Source: SSSZ01 sp036732025
Lineage (GTDB): Bacteria; Pseudomonadota; Gammaproteobacteria; Burkholderiales; Rhodocyclaceae
Direction: 5' to 3'
DNA length: 29,005 nucleotides
Assembly (NCBI GenBank): GCA_036732025.1
Contig: DAINDE010000047.1
Coordinates: 1-29,005 of the forward strand
The notes below the pieces were generated by a model that had not been told where the DNA came from, did no database searches, and saw only the letters and a program-made list of their open reading frames with translations. The position numbers and the translations under genes were made by a program. Shown one piece after another: positions 1 to 6,484 of the stretch (its first letter is position 1; each line of letters opens with the position of its first letter).

Positions 1-51
1 TGGGATTTTGCCAGGCCCGGCAGCGGTTTGGGGGTTTTTCTACAGCCTCAA
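1..51 (-). mobile_element. Integron cassette 4, first 51 bases only
   Basis: This cassette begins after the G at 52, with a start core GTTGAGG on the minus strand (52 to 46). That core departs from GTTRRRY only at its last base. No start codon or gene can be assigned in the 51 bases present; the rest lies outside the window. Confidence 0.7.
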
Positions 52-144
52 CGTTTGAGGTAACCGGCCGCCGGAGCCGCGACGCGGCGGAGGGAACCTG
101 CAAGCGCAGCTTGCAGGCGGTCCGTGTTGACCGATGGGTTGGGC
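46..144 (-). repeat. attC: attC recombination site at the end of cassette 3
   Basis: On the minus strand R'' is GCCCAAC (144-138) and R' is GTTGAGG (52-46). The inner L'' GGTCAAC and L' GTTACC pair with one extra C in L''. The interior forms long imperfect hairpins, for example the palindrome around 99-117. The site is 99 bp, the same length as the site at 577-675, and aligns closely with it, so the two belong to one attC family. Recombination is expected between G52 and T51 and folds from the cassette bottom strand. Confidence 0.9.
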
Positions 145-286
145 GTCTTGGCGACACAAACACCGCGGTTCATATTGATAGCCCCGATATTTGCCAGCGG
201 GATAAGACAGATTGTACGGGCTGGCGGCACGGCGACAGAGTGAAGTGCGTCGTTGGCGTTAACCAGTGCTTGAGCTGGCTTAAATT
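145..286 (-). other. Non-coding tail of cassette 3 between its gene and attC
   Basis: This stretch lies between the stop of the 91-aa gene and R'' of the attC. A GTG at 290 overlaps that stop as GTGA and opens an 80-codon frame, but the frame runs straight through the attC to position 48 and its last third is simply translated attC. No independent gene, promoter or terminator is visible. Confidence 0.4.
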
Positions 287-562
287 TCACAGCGTGTCGG
301 CTAGTGCGGAGAATATTGAAAAGGCCTTCTCAGCAGCTGCGCCTTCTGTGTCACTGAGGTAATTCCATCCAAAGGCTCGACGCTCGGACGAAACCACTGA
401 CTTGAGCCCTTCGTGATTGTTCATTACGACGTGCATATAAAGAAGGGCCGCGGCAGCTAGGTGACTGGAGTACTTGCTTCGGTCTTCTGCGCGAGACGTA
501 CTCTCGGCGCTGGCGTTCAGCACTTGTACATATTCTGTTAGCGCGGCGAGCAGTTCAGTCAT
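287..562 (-). CDS. Cassette 3 hypothetical protein, 91 aa
   Basis: The ATG at 562 lies 20 nt inside cassette 3, in the normal cassette orientation, so it would be served by the integron's cassette promoter or a cassette-borne one. No good Shine-Dalgarno is seen upstream. The product is small and probably mostly helical: an N-terminal MTELLAALTEYVQVLNA helix, an Ala/Leu-rich stretch followed by YMHVVMNNHEG, and a C-terminal Ala-rich segment. It has no signal peptide, membrane segment or recognisable catalytic motif. I do not recognise the family. The intact frame, its fit to the cassette borders and base composition unlike the host core support it being a real cassette gene. Confidence 0.7.
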   Translation of the reverse strand: MTELLAALTEYVQVLNASAESTSRAEDRSKYSSHLAAAALLYMHVVMNNHEGLKSVVSSERRAFGWNYLSDTEGAAAEKAFSIFSALADTL

Positions 563-576
563 GGGTTTCTGGAGAC

Positions 577-675
577 GCCCAACGTGCTAGGTGAGGGGCC
601 GCCGGAGCGGCGAAGCCGCGTAGGGAACCGAGAAGCTCAGCTTCTCGGCGGTCCCTCTCGACCGTAGGGTTGGGC
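577..675 (-). repeat. attC: attC recombination site at the end of cassette 2
   Basis: On the minus strand R'' is GCCCAAC (675-669) and R' is GTTGGGC (583-577). L'' GGTCGAG pairs with L' CTCACC with an extra C in L''. Internal hairpins include a perfect inverted repeat with arms CCGAGAAGCT and AGCTTCTCGG on either side of a single G (633-653). The site is 99 bp and closely similar to the one at 46-144. It begins 11 bp after the stop codon of the cassette 2 gene. Confidence 0.93.
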
Positions 676-2502
676 ATCTTTGCGGTCAACGGCAGAAGAT
701 CACCTGGTCAATATTTCCATTATCGAGTACAAGGTTCTTCGCTGAGAGCGTCTCGTAGTAGGTTTTGTAGCGAAGCTCAACGAACTTGAATCCTTGTGCC
801 ACCGAGTGCACACGCTTTGGCTTCGACGCAAGACGGACGAGCAGGCTTAGGACGGTGTCTAAATAGTCGTGTGTGTGCTCGATCAGTAGCTTCGTATAGC
901 GCGGCGTGACCCCACTGTGCACGATGATGTTTCTTGTTCGATAGATTCGGCGGATCTGCCATTCGAGACGCTGACTGTGCGCATCAAGAGCTGCAACCAC
1001 CGCACCACTAGAGGAAAGCATTTGCTTGAAATAGTCAAACCTGTCCCGCAGCAAGTGGAAATCCTTGAAGGAGCCTTCGAGTCGCCGTCGAGGAACATCG
1101 AATTCTGGTAATGCAGCGAGCCTGACTAATCGATCTGTAAACTTCTTTCCGGGAATGGTCTTGAAGAGTTTCCTTGTGAAGTCCGCATTCCACTGAAGCA
1201 AATCTTTCACGAGGTTGTTAACAAGTCGCTCGACGTAACCGAAGTTCAAGAACGGGATGAGGCACTTAGTAATATGCTCGATATTGGATACATCATCGGA
1301 CTTTGACTCCGAAGGCACCAGAGACTCCAGCGCAATCCAGAGGTTGAGGATCTGGTTCTCGTCAGCGTTGCTTCGCACTGCGAGCGCATGCAGCTCTGCG
1401 CTTCGAATGAATTTTGCGAATGACTCTCGCTCCAACGAAAAGCTGTCGGAAAACTCTTGGAGGCGGTGACTAGCTACAGATTGGAGCAGGTCAGCGCACT
1501 TTTGCATTGAGTTGATAGGCTCGGCAATCGTGTAGTACTGCTTGGCTTTGGACTCAAAAACAACGCACTCTGGAAGCCACGAAGGGCGCTCGCGATGATG
1601 AAAGAGTGTCAGCAGAGTAGCCGTCAGATTTAGGATGCGCTCTGCGGCACTGCGTGCTGAATATGGATCACGTGCGCCTATATCGCCAACCGAAGCAAAC
1701 AAGACTTGATCGCTCGGACTGAATGACGCAGGAAACTGTGAATGATCCAGATCGTCTGGCGGCGTGGGCTTGATTGAAATCTTCAGATCAGAGAACGCAG
1801 GGATGACATGCTCGAAGATTCGATCGACGCAAAAGACGACTGTGTAGTTGTTCGCTGCGGTGGAGAAGAGTTTGAAGAAATCTTCAAGTGACTCAGGCCC
1901 CGTGATGCGGCCAGGGCCATAGTGAAAAGTCTTCTGTGTTTGCTCTTCTAGGAATCGTGTGCTTAGACCGGTCGCGGTCAGTGTGGTGATGTAAGTTCTT
2001 GTTAGGCGTCTAAGGAGCGCGCAGGGCGCCCCGTCACGAACTGCCTGAAGTAAGAGAGCCTCGTTTCTCTGGCGATATTTGTCTGGGGGAAGCTGAACTG
2101 CTAGTAGCTCCAATGCGACCTGTAGTTCCTTGTGTGGCGTTTTGGGATTCTTTAACGCGGGTAGGAATGCTGCAAGGGGCAAGGGGACAAGGGACTGTGC
2201 GACAGGATCTCGTTCAAAGTTGCTCGCAAGTTCAGCGGTAACGTGAGAAACGTTTGGAGCTTTGATGTTCCCGGCCTCAACGTCTGAGATCGTCGAAAGT
2301 GCCTCTTGACAGAGCAGGCCAGTGTGCATGACTGAGGCCTTGTATGTGTCAAGCGAGTACTCGAAAAGCATTTCCTCTATCAGCTGAACTACGAAGAGAA
2401 GGGGTGGGATCTTCGCCGCTTCATCCCACTTTGTCAGTTTTCTAAATAGCATGACTTCGTACCGAGGTGGTTGAGTGGCAGGGATATGATCGAGACGCCC
2501 AA
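583..2502 (-). mobile_element. Integron cassette 2 (1920 bp), HEPN-protein cassette
   Basis: The start core GTTGGGC (2503-2497) and the end core GCCCAAC (675-669) are perfectly complementary, defining one cassette. At 1.9 kb it is unusually long for a cassette. It carries one gene (686-2452, minus) that nearly fills it. Its first 11 bases, TTGGGCGTCTC, are shared with cassette 3. Confidence 0.9.
686..2452 (-). CDS. Apea-like HEPN domain protein, 588 aa, candidate defence/RNase toxin gene
   Basis: A large soluble-looking protein with no signal peptide or membrane segment. The C-terminal third carries the hallmark of the Apea/HEPN group: a WIALESLVPS segment followed about 110 residues later by YRTRNIIVHSG, where R507 and H512 fit the catalytic HEPN motif R-x4-H. 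The N-terminal two thirds are not recognisable. HEPN domains of this type are typically metal-independent RNases, and Apea-like members occur in abortive-infection and anti-phage loci; a defence role here is inference. The same frame continues upstream to a GTG at 2524, but that lies inside the preceding attC, outside the cassette. The ATG at 2452 is the first in-frame start codon within the cassette. The ribosome site is weak. Base composition is markedly less GC-rich than the core genes, as expected for an acquired cassette. Confidence 0.85.
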   Translation of the reverse strand: MLFRKLTKWDEAAKIPPLLFVVQLIEEMLFEYSLDTYKASVMHTGLLCQEALSTISDVEAGNIKAPNVSHVTAELASNFERDPVAQSLVPLPLAAFLPALKNPKTPHKELQVALELLAVQLPPDKYRQRNEALLLQAVRDGAPCALLRRLTRTYITTLTATGLSTRFLEEQTQKTFHYGPGRITGPESLEDFFKLFSTAANNYTVVFCVDRIFEHVIPAFSDLKISIKPTPPDDLDHSQFPASFSPSDQVLFASVGDIGARDPYSARSAAERILNLTATLLTLFHHRERPSWLPECVVFESKAKQYYTIAEPINSMQKCADLLQSVASHRLQEFSDSFSLERESFAKFIRSAELHALAVRSNADENQILNLWIALESLVPSESKSDDVSNIEHITKCLIPFLNFGYVERLVNNLVKDLLQWNADFTRKLFKTIPGKKFTDRLVRLAALPEFDVPRRRLEGSFKDFHLLRDRFDYFKQMLSSSGAVVAALDAHSQRLEWQIRRIYRTRNIIVHSGVTPRYTKLLIEHTHDYLDTVLSLLVRLASKPKRVHSVAQGFKFVELRYKTYYETLSAKNLVLDNGNIDQVIFCR

Positions 2503-2585
2503 CGGCTGAATTAACCGGCGCCACGCGCCGAGGTTGTGACGGAGGACGCCGGTTTCATGGCGTCCGGTTGAATGGGTTGTTAGCA
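2497..2585 (-). repeat. attC: attC recombination site at the end of cassette 1, different attC family
   Basis: On the minus strand R'' is TGCTAAC (2585-2579) and R' is GTTGGGC (2503-2497). L'' TTCAACCGG pairs with L' CCGGTTAA with one extra C. The site is 89 bp. Its interior does not resemble the two 99-bp sites further left, so cassette 1 probably came from a different integron. R'' departs from RYYYAAC at its first two positions but matches its own start core exactly. Confidence 0.85.
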
Positions 2586-2852
2586 GACAGCGGTAACTAC
2601 GGAGGCAACGGAATGCAGCATGTTAAAGAAGGCGATGTCCTTAAAGCAATCAACGACGCGTACCGCGCCTACTACGGGCAGACTGGGCGGAAGCCGACAC
2701 GGATATACGTTGGGCGCACGGAGTTCATTGACCTGAAGCGCAGCACCGTTGCCTATATGACTTTTGAGGTTGGCGGGGAGGCAAAGCCGCCGGAGGTGAT
2801 GGGCATGCAAGTGTTTGAAGTGTGCGAGCAGAGCCATTTTTATGTCTGCTAA
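2503..2852 (-). mobile_element. Integron cassette 1 (350 bp), attI-proximal
   Basis: The start core GTTAGCA on the minus strand (2853-2847) and end core TGCTAAC (2585-2579) are complementary, and the match extends to 9 bp (gttagcaga at 2579 and tctgctaac at 2845). This is what a formerly circular cassette requires and it places the attI/cassette junction at 2853/2852. The only plausible gene, 2613-2852, is on the plus strand, opposite to normal cassette orientation. Confidence 0.82.
2613..2852 (+). CDS. Cassette 1 hypothetical protein, 79 aa, reverse-oriented
   Basis: The ATG at 2613 is preceded by GGAGG at 2601-2605 with 7 nt spacing, a strong ribosome site that decides the start. The product is small and soluble, with mixed charge: an N-terminal helix (EGDVLKAINDAYRAYYGQ), then RIYVGRTEFIDLKR, and a C-terminal PPEVMGMQVFEVCEQSHFYVC segment that looks like beta strands. 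I do not recognise the family. The gene points toward attI and intI, against the direction of cassette transcription, so it needs its own promoter, and its transcript would run into the integrase promoter region. Its TAA stop lies inside the recombination core (TGC-TAA-C at 2847-2853), so insertion at attI does not alter the protein. Confidence 0.75.
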   Translation: MQHVKEGDVLKAINDAYRAYYGQTGRKPTRIYVGRTEFIDLKRSTVAYMTFEVGGEAKPPEVMGMQVFEVCEQSHFYVC

Positions 2853-3107
2853 CTACAAGTAGATGGCATATACGACATAGTCGTCGCCAGCGCGCCGTAT
2901 ACGCTGGACGACACGGCGTCTGGAAACGCCCTTCTGGTGCAGCTTGCGGGATGGTCGGTTACGTATTGGCAAGCGTTAGCTGGCGAGGCAACGCGGCGGG
3001 CAGCCAGGATAGAAGGCGAACGCGCCGTGTAAGCACCCCGCCCGCCGTGTATGCCGGCAAACGCGGCAGGCGAAAAAACGCTTGCTTTACTGGGGTATCG
3101 TGAGTTA
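2853..3107. other. attI: attI region and intI upstream region (approximate right edge)
   Basis: This gene-free stretch lies between the cassette 1 core and the integrase promoter, where attI and the cassette promoter are expected. The crossover core is GTTAGCA on the minus strand (2853-2847). Visible structure includes a bulged hairpin (2880-2892 with 2902-2912, loop 2893-2901) and a 9-bp direct repeat CGCCGTGTA at 3023-3031 and 3043-3051 with a variant CGCCGTATA at 2893-2901. GTTACG and GTTAGC motifs occur at about 2959-2979. I cannot identify a convincing cassette promoter by eye, and attI sequences are poorly conserved, so the assignment rests on position. Confidence 0.65.
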
Positions 3108-3123
3108 CTGTACATATACACAG
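3108..3123 (+). promoter_or_regulatory. LexA (SOS) box upstream of intI
   Basis: The sequence is CTGT-ACATATAC-ACAG, a perfect CTGT-N8-ACAG palindrome with the AT-rich centre typical of LexA operators. It ends 25 bp before the intI ATG, so it overlaps or sits just after the likely integrase promoter. SOS control of integrases by LexA is well established for other integrons. The exact -35 and -10 of intI are not clear; TATACA at 3115-3120 or 3125-3130 are weak -10 candidates. Confidence 0.9.
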
Positions 3124-3148
3124 TTATACAAGAGCCCTGAAACACGGC

Positions 3149-4216
3149 ATGGAAGCCAACCAACCTGTCACCTTGCTGGAGCGGGTTCGCGAAGCGATCC
3201 GCTACAAGCACTACAGCATACGGACCGAGCGCGCCTATGTCGAGTGGGTACGCCGTTTCGTCCTCTACCATGGGCGCCGGCACCCGCGGGAGATGGGGGC
3301 GGACGAGGTACGGGCCTTTCTCGGCCATCTGGCCGGGGATCTGAAGGTGGCGGCGAGTACGCATCAGCAGGCGCTGTCGGCGCTGCTTTTCCTCTATCGC
3401 GAGGTGCTGGGGGTCGAGCTGCCCTGGCTTGACGACCTGCTGCGCCCCAAGAAGCCCAAGCGCATGCCGGTGGTGCTTTCCCACGGCGAGGTGGAGCGTT
3501 TGCTGACGCTGCTGGAAGGCACGCACGGCTTGATGGCCCGTCTGCTCTACGGGTCTGGCATGCGCCTGATGGAGTGCGTGCGCCTGCGGGTCAAGGATGT
3601 GGATTTCGAGCGGGGCGAGTTGTTCATCCGCGACGGCAAGGGGGCGAAGGATCGCGTCACCGTCCTGCCGGCGAGCCTGGTGCCGGCCCTGCGCGTGCAT
3701 TTGCGGCGGGTGCGGGCGCTGTGGGAGGGGGACCGGGCGGCCGGCCGGGAGGGTGTCTATATGCCCGAGGCCCTGGCCCGCAAATATCCCGCTGCGCCGA
3801 AGGAGTGGGGGTGGTTCTGGGTCTTTCCGGCGCGGGAACTGTCGGTTGATCCGCGCAGCGGGATGGAATGCCGCCATCACACCCACGAGCAGGCCCTGCA
3901 GCGGGCCATCAAACAGGGGTTGGGGGCGGCCGGCATCGCCAAGCCGGCGTCGACCCACACCTTGCGCCACTCCTTCGCCACCCACCTGCTGCAGGCGGGC
4001 TACGACATCCGCACCGTGCAGGAATTGCTGGGGCACGCGGATGTTTCCACCACCATGATTTATACCCACGTGCTCAACCGCGGTGGGCGGGGGGTGGTCA
4101 GTCCGGTGGATGGGTTGGGTGCCCGCTGGTTGGCCGCGAATGAAAAGGCCATTGCCGACTTCAATGCGCACATGGAGAAGGACGGCCCATTTTCTGACGG
4201 GTTGCGGCGGTATTGA
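3149..4216 (+). CDS. intI: Integron integrase IntI (tyrosine recombinase), 355 aa
   Basis: The protein catalyses excision of cassettes at folded attC sites and insertion at attI. It has an N-terminal SAM-like core-binding domain (about 10-95) and a C-terminal tyrosine recombinase domain. The catalytic set is complete: R139 (GSGMRLMECVRL), K164 (DGKGAKDR), H270 and R273 (HTLRHSFA), H296 (LLGHADVS) and Y305 (MIYTHVL). The segment around 204-246 (MPEALARKYPAAPKEWGWFWVFP...DPRSG) is the extra domain found in IntI and absent from XerC/XerD, which separates it from chromosomal Xer proteins. Length is typical or slightly long (usual range about 320-350), with a C-terminal tail past 330. The ribosome site is weak. 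It reads divergently from the cassettes and is probably derepressed on DNA damage through the LexA box at 3108. Confidence 0.97.
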   Translation: MEANQPVTLLERVREAIRYKHYSIRTERAYVEWVRRFVLYHGRRHPREMGADEVRAFLGHLAGDLKVAASTHQQALSALLFLYREVLGVELPWLDDLLRPKKPKRMPVVLSHGEVERLLTLLEGTHGLMARLLYGSGMRLMECVRLRVKDVDFERGELFIRDGKGAKDRVTVLPASLVPALRVHLRRVRALWEGDRAAGREGVYMPEALARKYPAAPKEWGWFWVFPARELSVDPRSGMECRHHTHEQALQRAIKQGLGAAGIAKPASTHTLRHSFATHLLQAGYDIRTVQELLGHADVSTTMIYTHVLNRGGRGVVSPVDGLGARWLAANEKAIADFNAHMEKDGPFSDGLRRY

Positions 4217-4264
4217 AAATCTGCGAGCCGGCGTATGATGGGCAATGTATATACGGATTGACAC
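4213..4264 (+). promoter_or_regulatory. Candidate promoter and operator of the vapBC pair
   Basis: TTGAAA (4213-4218) and TATGAT (4234-4239) could form a promoter, although the 15-bp spacer is short. Just downstream is the palindrome GTATATAC, flanked by CAAT and ATTG, an operator-like element of the kind VapB-VapC complexes bind. This is read by eye only. Confidence 0.35.
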
Positions 4265-4275
4265 TGAGGTGGCGT

Positions 4276-4509
4276 ATGTTGGGCCGAGCATTCAAGAGCG
4301 GTAATTCCCTGGCGGTTCGCATTCCCCGCGATTTGGGGGTGGTGGTGGAGCCGGGGGATGTGGACATCGAGCGAGTCGGCAACACCCTGGTCATCCGGCC
4401 GGTGGCGGCTCGCTCCCTGGCGGGGGTCGTGGATCGCTTTGCAGCTTTCCCGCCAGGGTTCATGGCCGAGGGGCGTGAGTTCCACGACGAAAAAGAAAGA
4501 GCGTGGTAG
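4276..4509 (+). CDS. vapB: VapB-type antitoxin, AbrB/MazE swapped-hairpin fold, 77 aa
   Basis: The N-terminal half (LGRAFKSGNSLAVRIPRDLGV, then a VEPGDVDIERVGNTLVIRP strand pair) is the SpoVT/AbrB DNA-binding beta fold of VapB antitoxins. The C-terminal part (LAGVVDRFAAFPPGFMAEGRE) is the usual toxin-binding tail. It should neutralise the adjacent PIN-domain toxin and repress the operon. The ATG at 4276 is chosen for GAGG at 4266-4269, 6 nt upstream. The stop is 3 nt before the vapC start, so the two are translationally linked. The pair lies between intI and recA and is not bounded by attC sites, so it is not itself a cassette in its present form. Confidence 0.88.
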   Translation: MLGRAFKSGNSLAVRIPRDLGVVVEPGDVDIERVGNTLVIRPVAARSLAGVVDRFAAFPPGFMAEGREFHDEKERAW

Positions 4510-4512
4510 GCG

Positions 4513-4920
4513 ATGCGCTACATGCTCGACACCAATATATGCATCCACCTCATGCACGGCAGCCCCCCCGGCGTCGTCGAAAAATTCGCCGGCCTGCGAG
4601 TGGGGGATGTGGTCATGTCGGCGGTGACGCATGCCGAACTGTGCTACGGGGTCGAACGCCAGAGCGGTGCGCGGGAGCAGGCTGCCGCTGCCCTGCGGGG
4701 GTTGGTCGACGATATCCCTGTATTGCCTTTCGACGAGGCTGCCGGTGCAAGTTATGGCGTCTTGCGGGCGGCGGTGAGGGATCGTCGCCGCGATGCCCTG
4801 GACAGCCTGATCGCCGCCCACGCCATCAGCCGCGACCTGGTGCTGGTCACCAACAACGAAGCCGATTTCCGCGATTACCCGGGCATTCGCCTGGAAAACT
4901 GGGTTGCCGGCTCACCCTAG
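4513..4920 (+). CDS. vapC: VapC-type PIN-domain ribonuclease toxin, 135 aa
   Basis: PIN-domain endoribonuclease; family members cut tRNA or rRNA when freed from VapB. The acidic active-site residues are in place: D6 (MLDTNIC), E42 (THAELCYG), D97 (LDSLIAAHA) and D118 (VTNNEADFRDYPG). The length and the C-terminal LVTNN...F segment are typical of VapC of the FitB/VapC type. It starts 3 nt after vapB. All key residues are present, so the toxin looks active. The target RNA cannot be read from the sequence. Confidence 0.93.
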   Translation: MRYMLDTNICIHLMHGSPPGVVEKFAGLRVGDVVMSAVTHAELCYGVERQSGAREQAAAALRGLVDDIPVLPFDEAAGASYGVLRAAVRDRRRDALDSLIAAHAISRDLVLVTNNEADFRDYPGIRLENWVAGSP

Positions 4921-4949
4921 TCGTGCCAGGCAAACTGCCCTGCAATTTC

Positions 4950-4998
4950 TGTACCATCTTCTGGCCTCTGTGCCATAATCACCCCTAACTTTCGAGGT
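4950..4998 (+). promoter_or_regulatory. recA promoter region and ribosome site
   Basis: CATAAT at 4974-4979 is a likely -10, with only a weak -35 (GTACCA at 4951). GAGGT at 4994-4998 is the ribosome site, 6 nt before the ATG. I find no CTGT-N8-ACAG or CTG-N10-CAG LexA box between vapC and recA, although half sites CTGT at 4949 and 4968 occur. Confidence 0.5.
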
Positions 4999-5004
4999 AT
5001 CTCC

Positions 5005-6040
<1,036 letters not shown>

Positions 6041-6048
<8 letters not shown>

Positions 6049-6475
6049 CGCGCTGCGGCTGGCAGCCTTGAAGCTCCTGGCCCGGCGGGATCACAGCCGG
6101 GCGGAGCTGAAGGCCAAGCTGGCGCCCGCCGCGGAATCCGCAGAACAACTGGAAGTCCTTCTCGAAACCTTGCAGGCCGAGCACCTCCTCTCCGACCATC
6201 GCTTCGCCAGCCAGCGCGTGGCCGCCCGCGCCGGCCGCTACGGCAACGCGCGCCTGAAGCAGGAATTGCGGGCCCAGGGCGTAGGGGAGGATGACATCGC
6301 CGCCGCCCTGCCGGAAGGGGGCGATGAAACCGCCCGCTGCCGTGCGGTGTGGGGAAAGAAGTTCGGCAGCCGGCCGCAAAGTGCGGAGGAGCGGGCCAGG
6401 CAGATGCGGTTTCTCCAGTACCGGGGCTTTTCAGCGGAGGCCATCCGCCGTACCCTTGCCGGCCCCGACGACTGA
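6041..6475 (+). CDS. recX: Regulatory protein RecX, 144 aa
   Basis: RecX binds and caps RecA filaments, limiting their growth and ATPase activity. The protein is a small, highly charged three-helix repeat protein with motifs of the family: LRLAALKLLARRDHSRAELKAKL near the N-terminus, LLSDHRFASQRVAARAGRYGNARLKQELRAQGV in the middle and a C-terminal KMRFLQYRGFS-like segment (QMRFLQYRGFSAEAIRRTL). The ATG at 6041 lies inside the end of recA (ATGCCTGA), the common recA-recX arrangement. Confidence 0.95.
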
Positions 6476-6484
6476 ACCGTTGCC

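Larger units (their letters stand above)
52..582 (-). mobile_element. Integron cassette 3 (531 bp)
   Basis: The cassette starts with TTGGGC (582-577, from core GTTGGGC) and ends with an attC whose R'' is GCCCAAC (144-138), complementary to its own start core. It contains one clear gene, 287-562 on the minus strand. The start codon sits only about 20 nt inside the cassette, leaving little room for a leader. Confidence 0.88.
1..4216. mobile_element. Chromosomal integron: intI, attI and four gene cassettes (last one partial)
   Basis: The integrase at 3149-4216 (+) lies beside an attI region. A cassette array extends leftwards to and beyond the window edge. Three attC sites (46-144, 577-675, 2497-2585) separate the cassettes. 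On the minus strand each attC reads R''-L''-L'-R', and L'' carries one unpaired extra C relative to L' (GGTCGAG versus CTCACC; GGTCAAC versus GTTACC; TTCAACCGG versus CCGGTTAA). This is the known asymmetry of attC and shows the cassettes are read on the minus strand, divergent from intI as in classical integrons. Cassettes 2 and 3 are visibly less GC-rich than the flanking core genes. That the element is chromosomal rather than plasmid-borne is inferred from the adjacent recA-recX. Confidence 0.93.

Noticed and set aside
1..60. Near-palindrome CCTCAACGTTTGAGG (46-60) as an insertion-sequence end
   Set aside because: It coincides with the R' core and spacer of an attC, and no transposase or matching second end is in the window.
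48..290. 80-codon GTG frame on the minus strand as a real gene
   Set aside because: Its last third is translated attC, it has no ribosome site of its own, and it would cross the recombination point, so the product would change with each cassette rearrangement. It is kept only as a low-interest observation.
2453..2524. Extending the HEPN protein start to the GTG at 2524
   Set aside because: That codon lies inside the attC of the neighbouring cassette, beyond the cassette 2 border at 2502, so it cannot be an inherent part of the cassette gene.
2847..2980. An attC running rightwards from TGCTAAC (2847) to GTTAGCT (2974), which would make cassette 1 plus-oriented
   Set aside because: The outer and inner arms do not pair beyond one local hairpin. 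The 9-bp complement of the core lies at 2579, and L''/L' asymmetry at 2497-2585 gives minus orientation.
2849..4291. Long minus-strand open frame opposite intI (480 codons)
   Set aside because: It is an antisense shadow of the GC-rich intI gene, rich in Pro, His, Arg and Gln without domain features.
4949..4964. CTGT-N8-CTGG upstream of recA as a LexA box
   Set aside because: Only the left half site matches; the right half lacks ACAG, so it is not a convincing operator.
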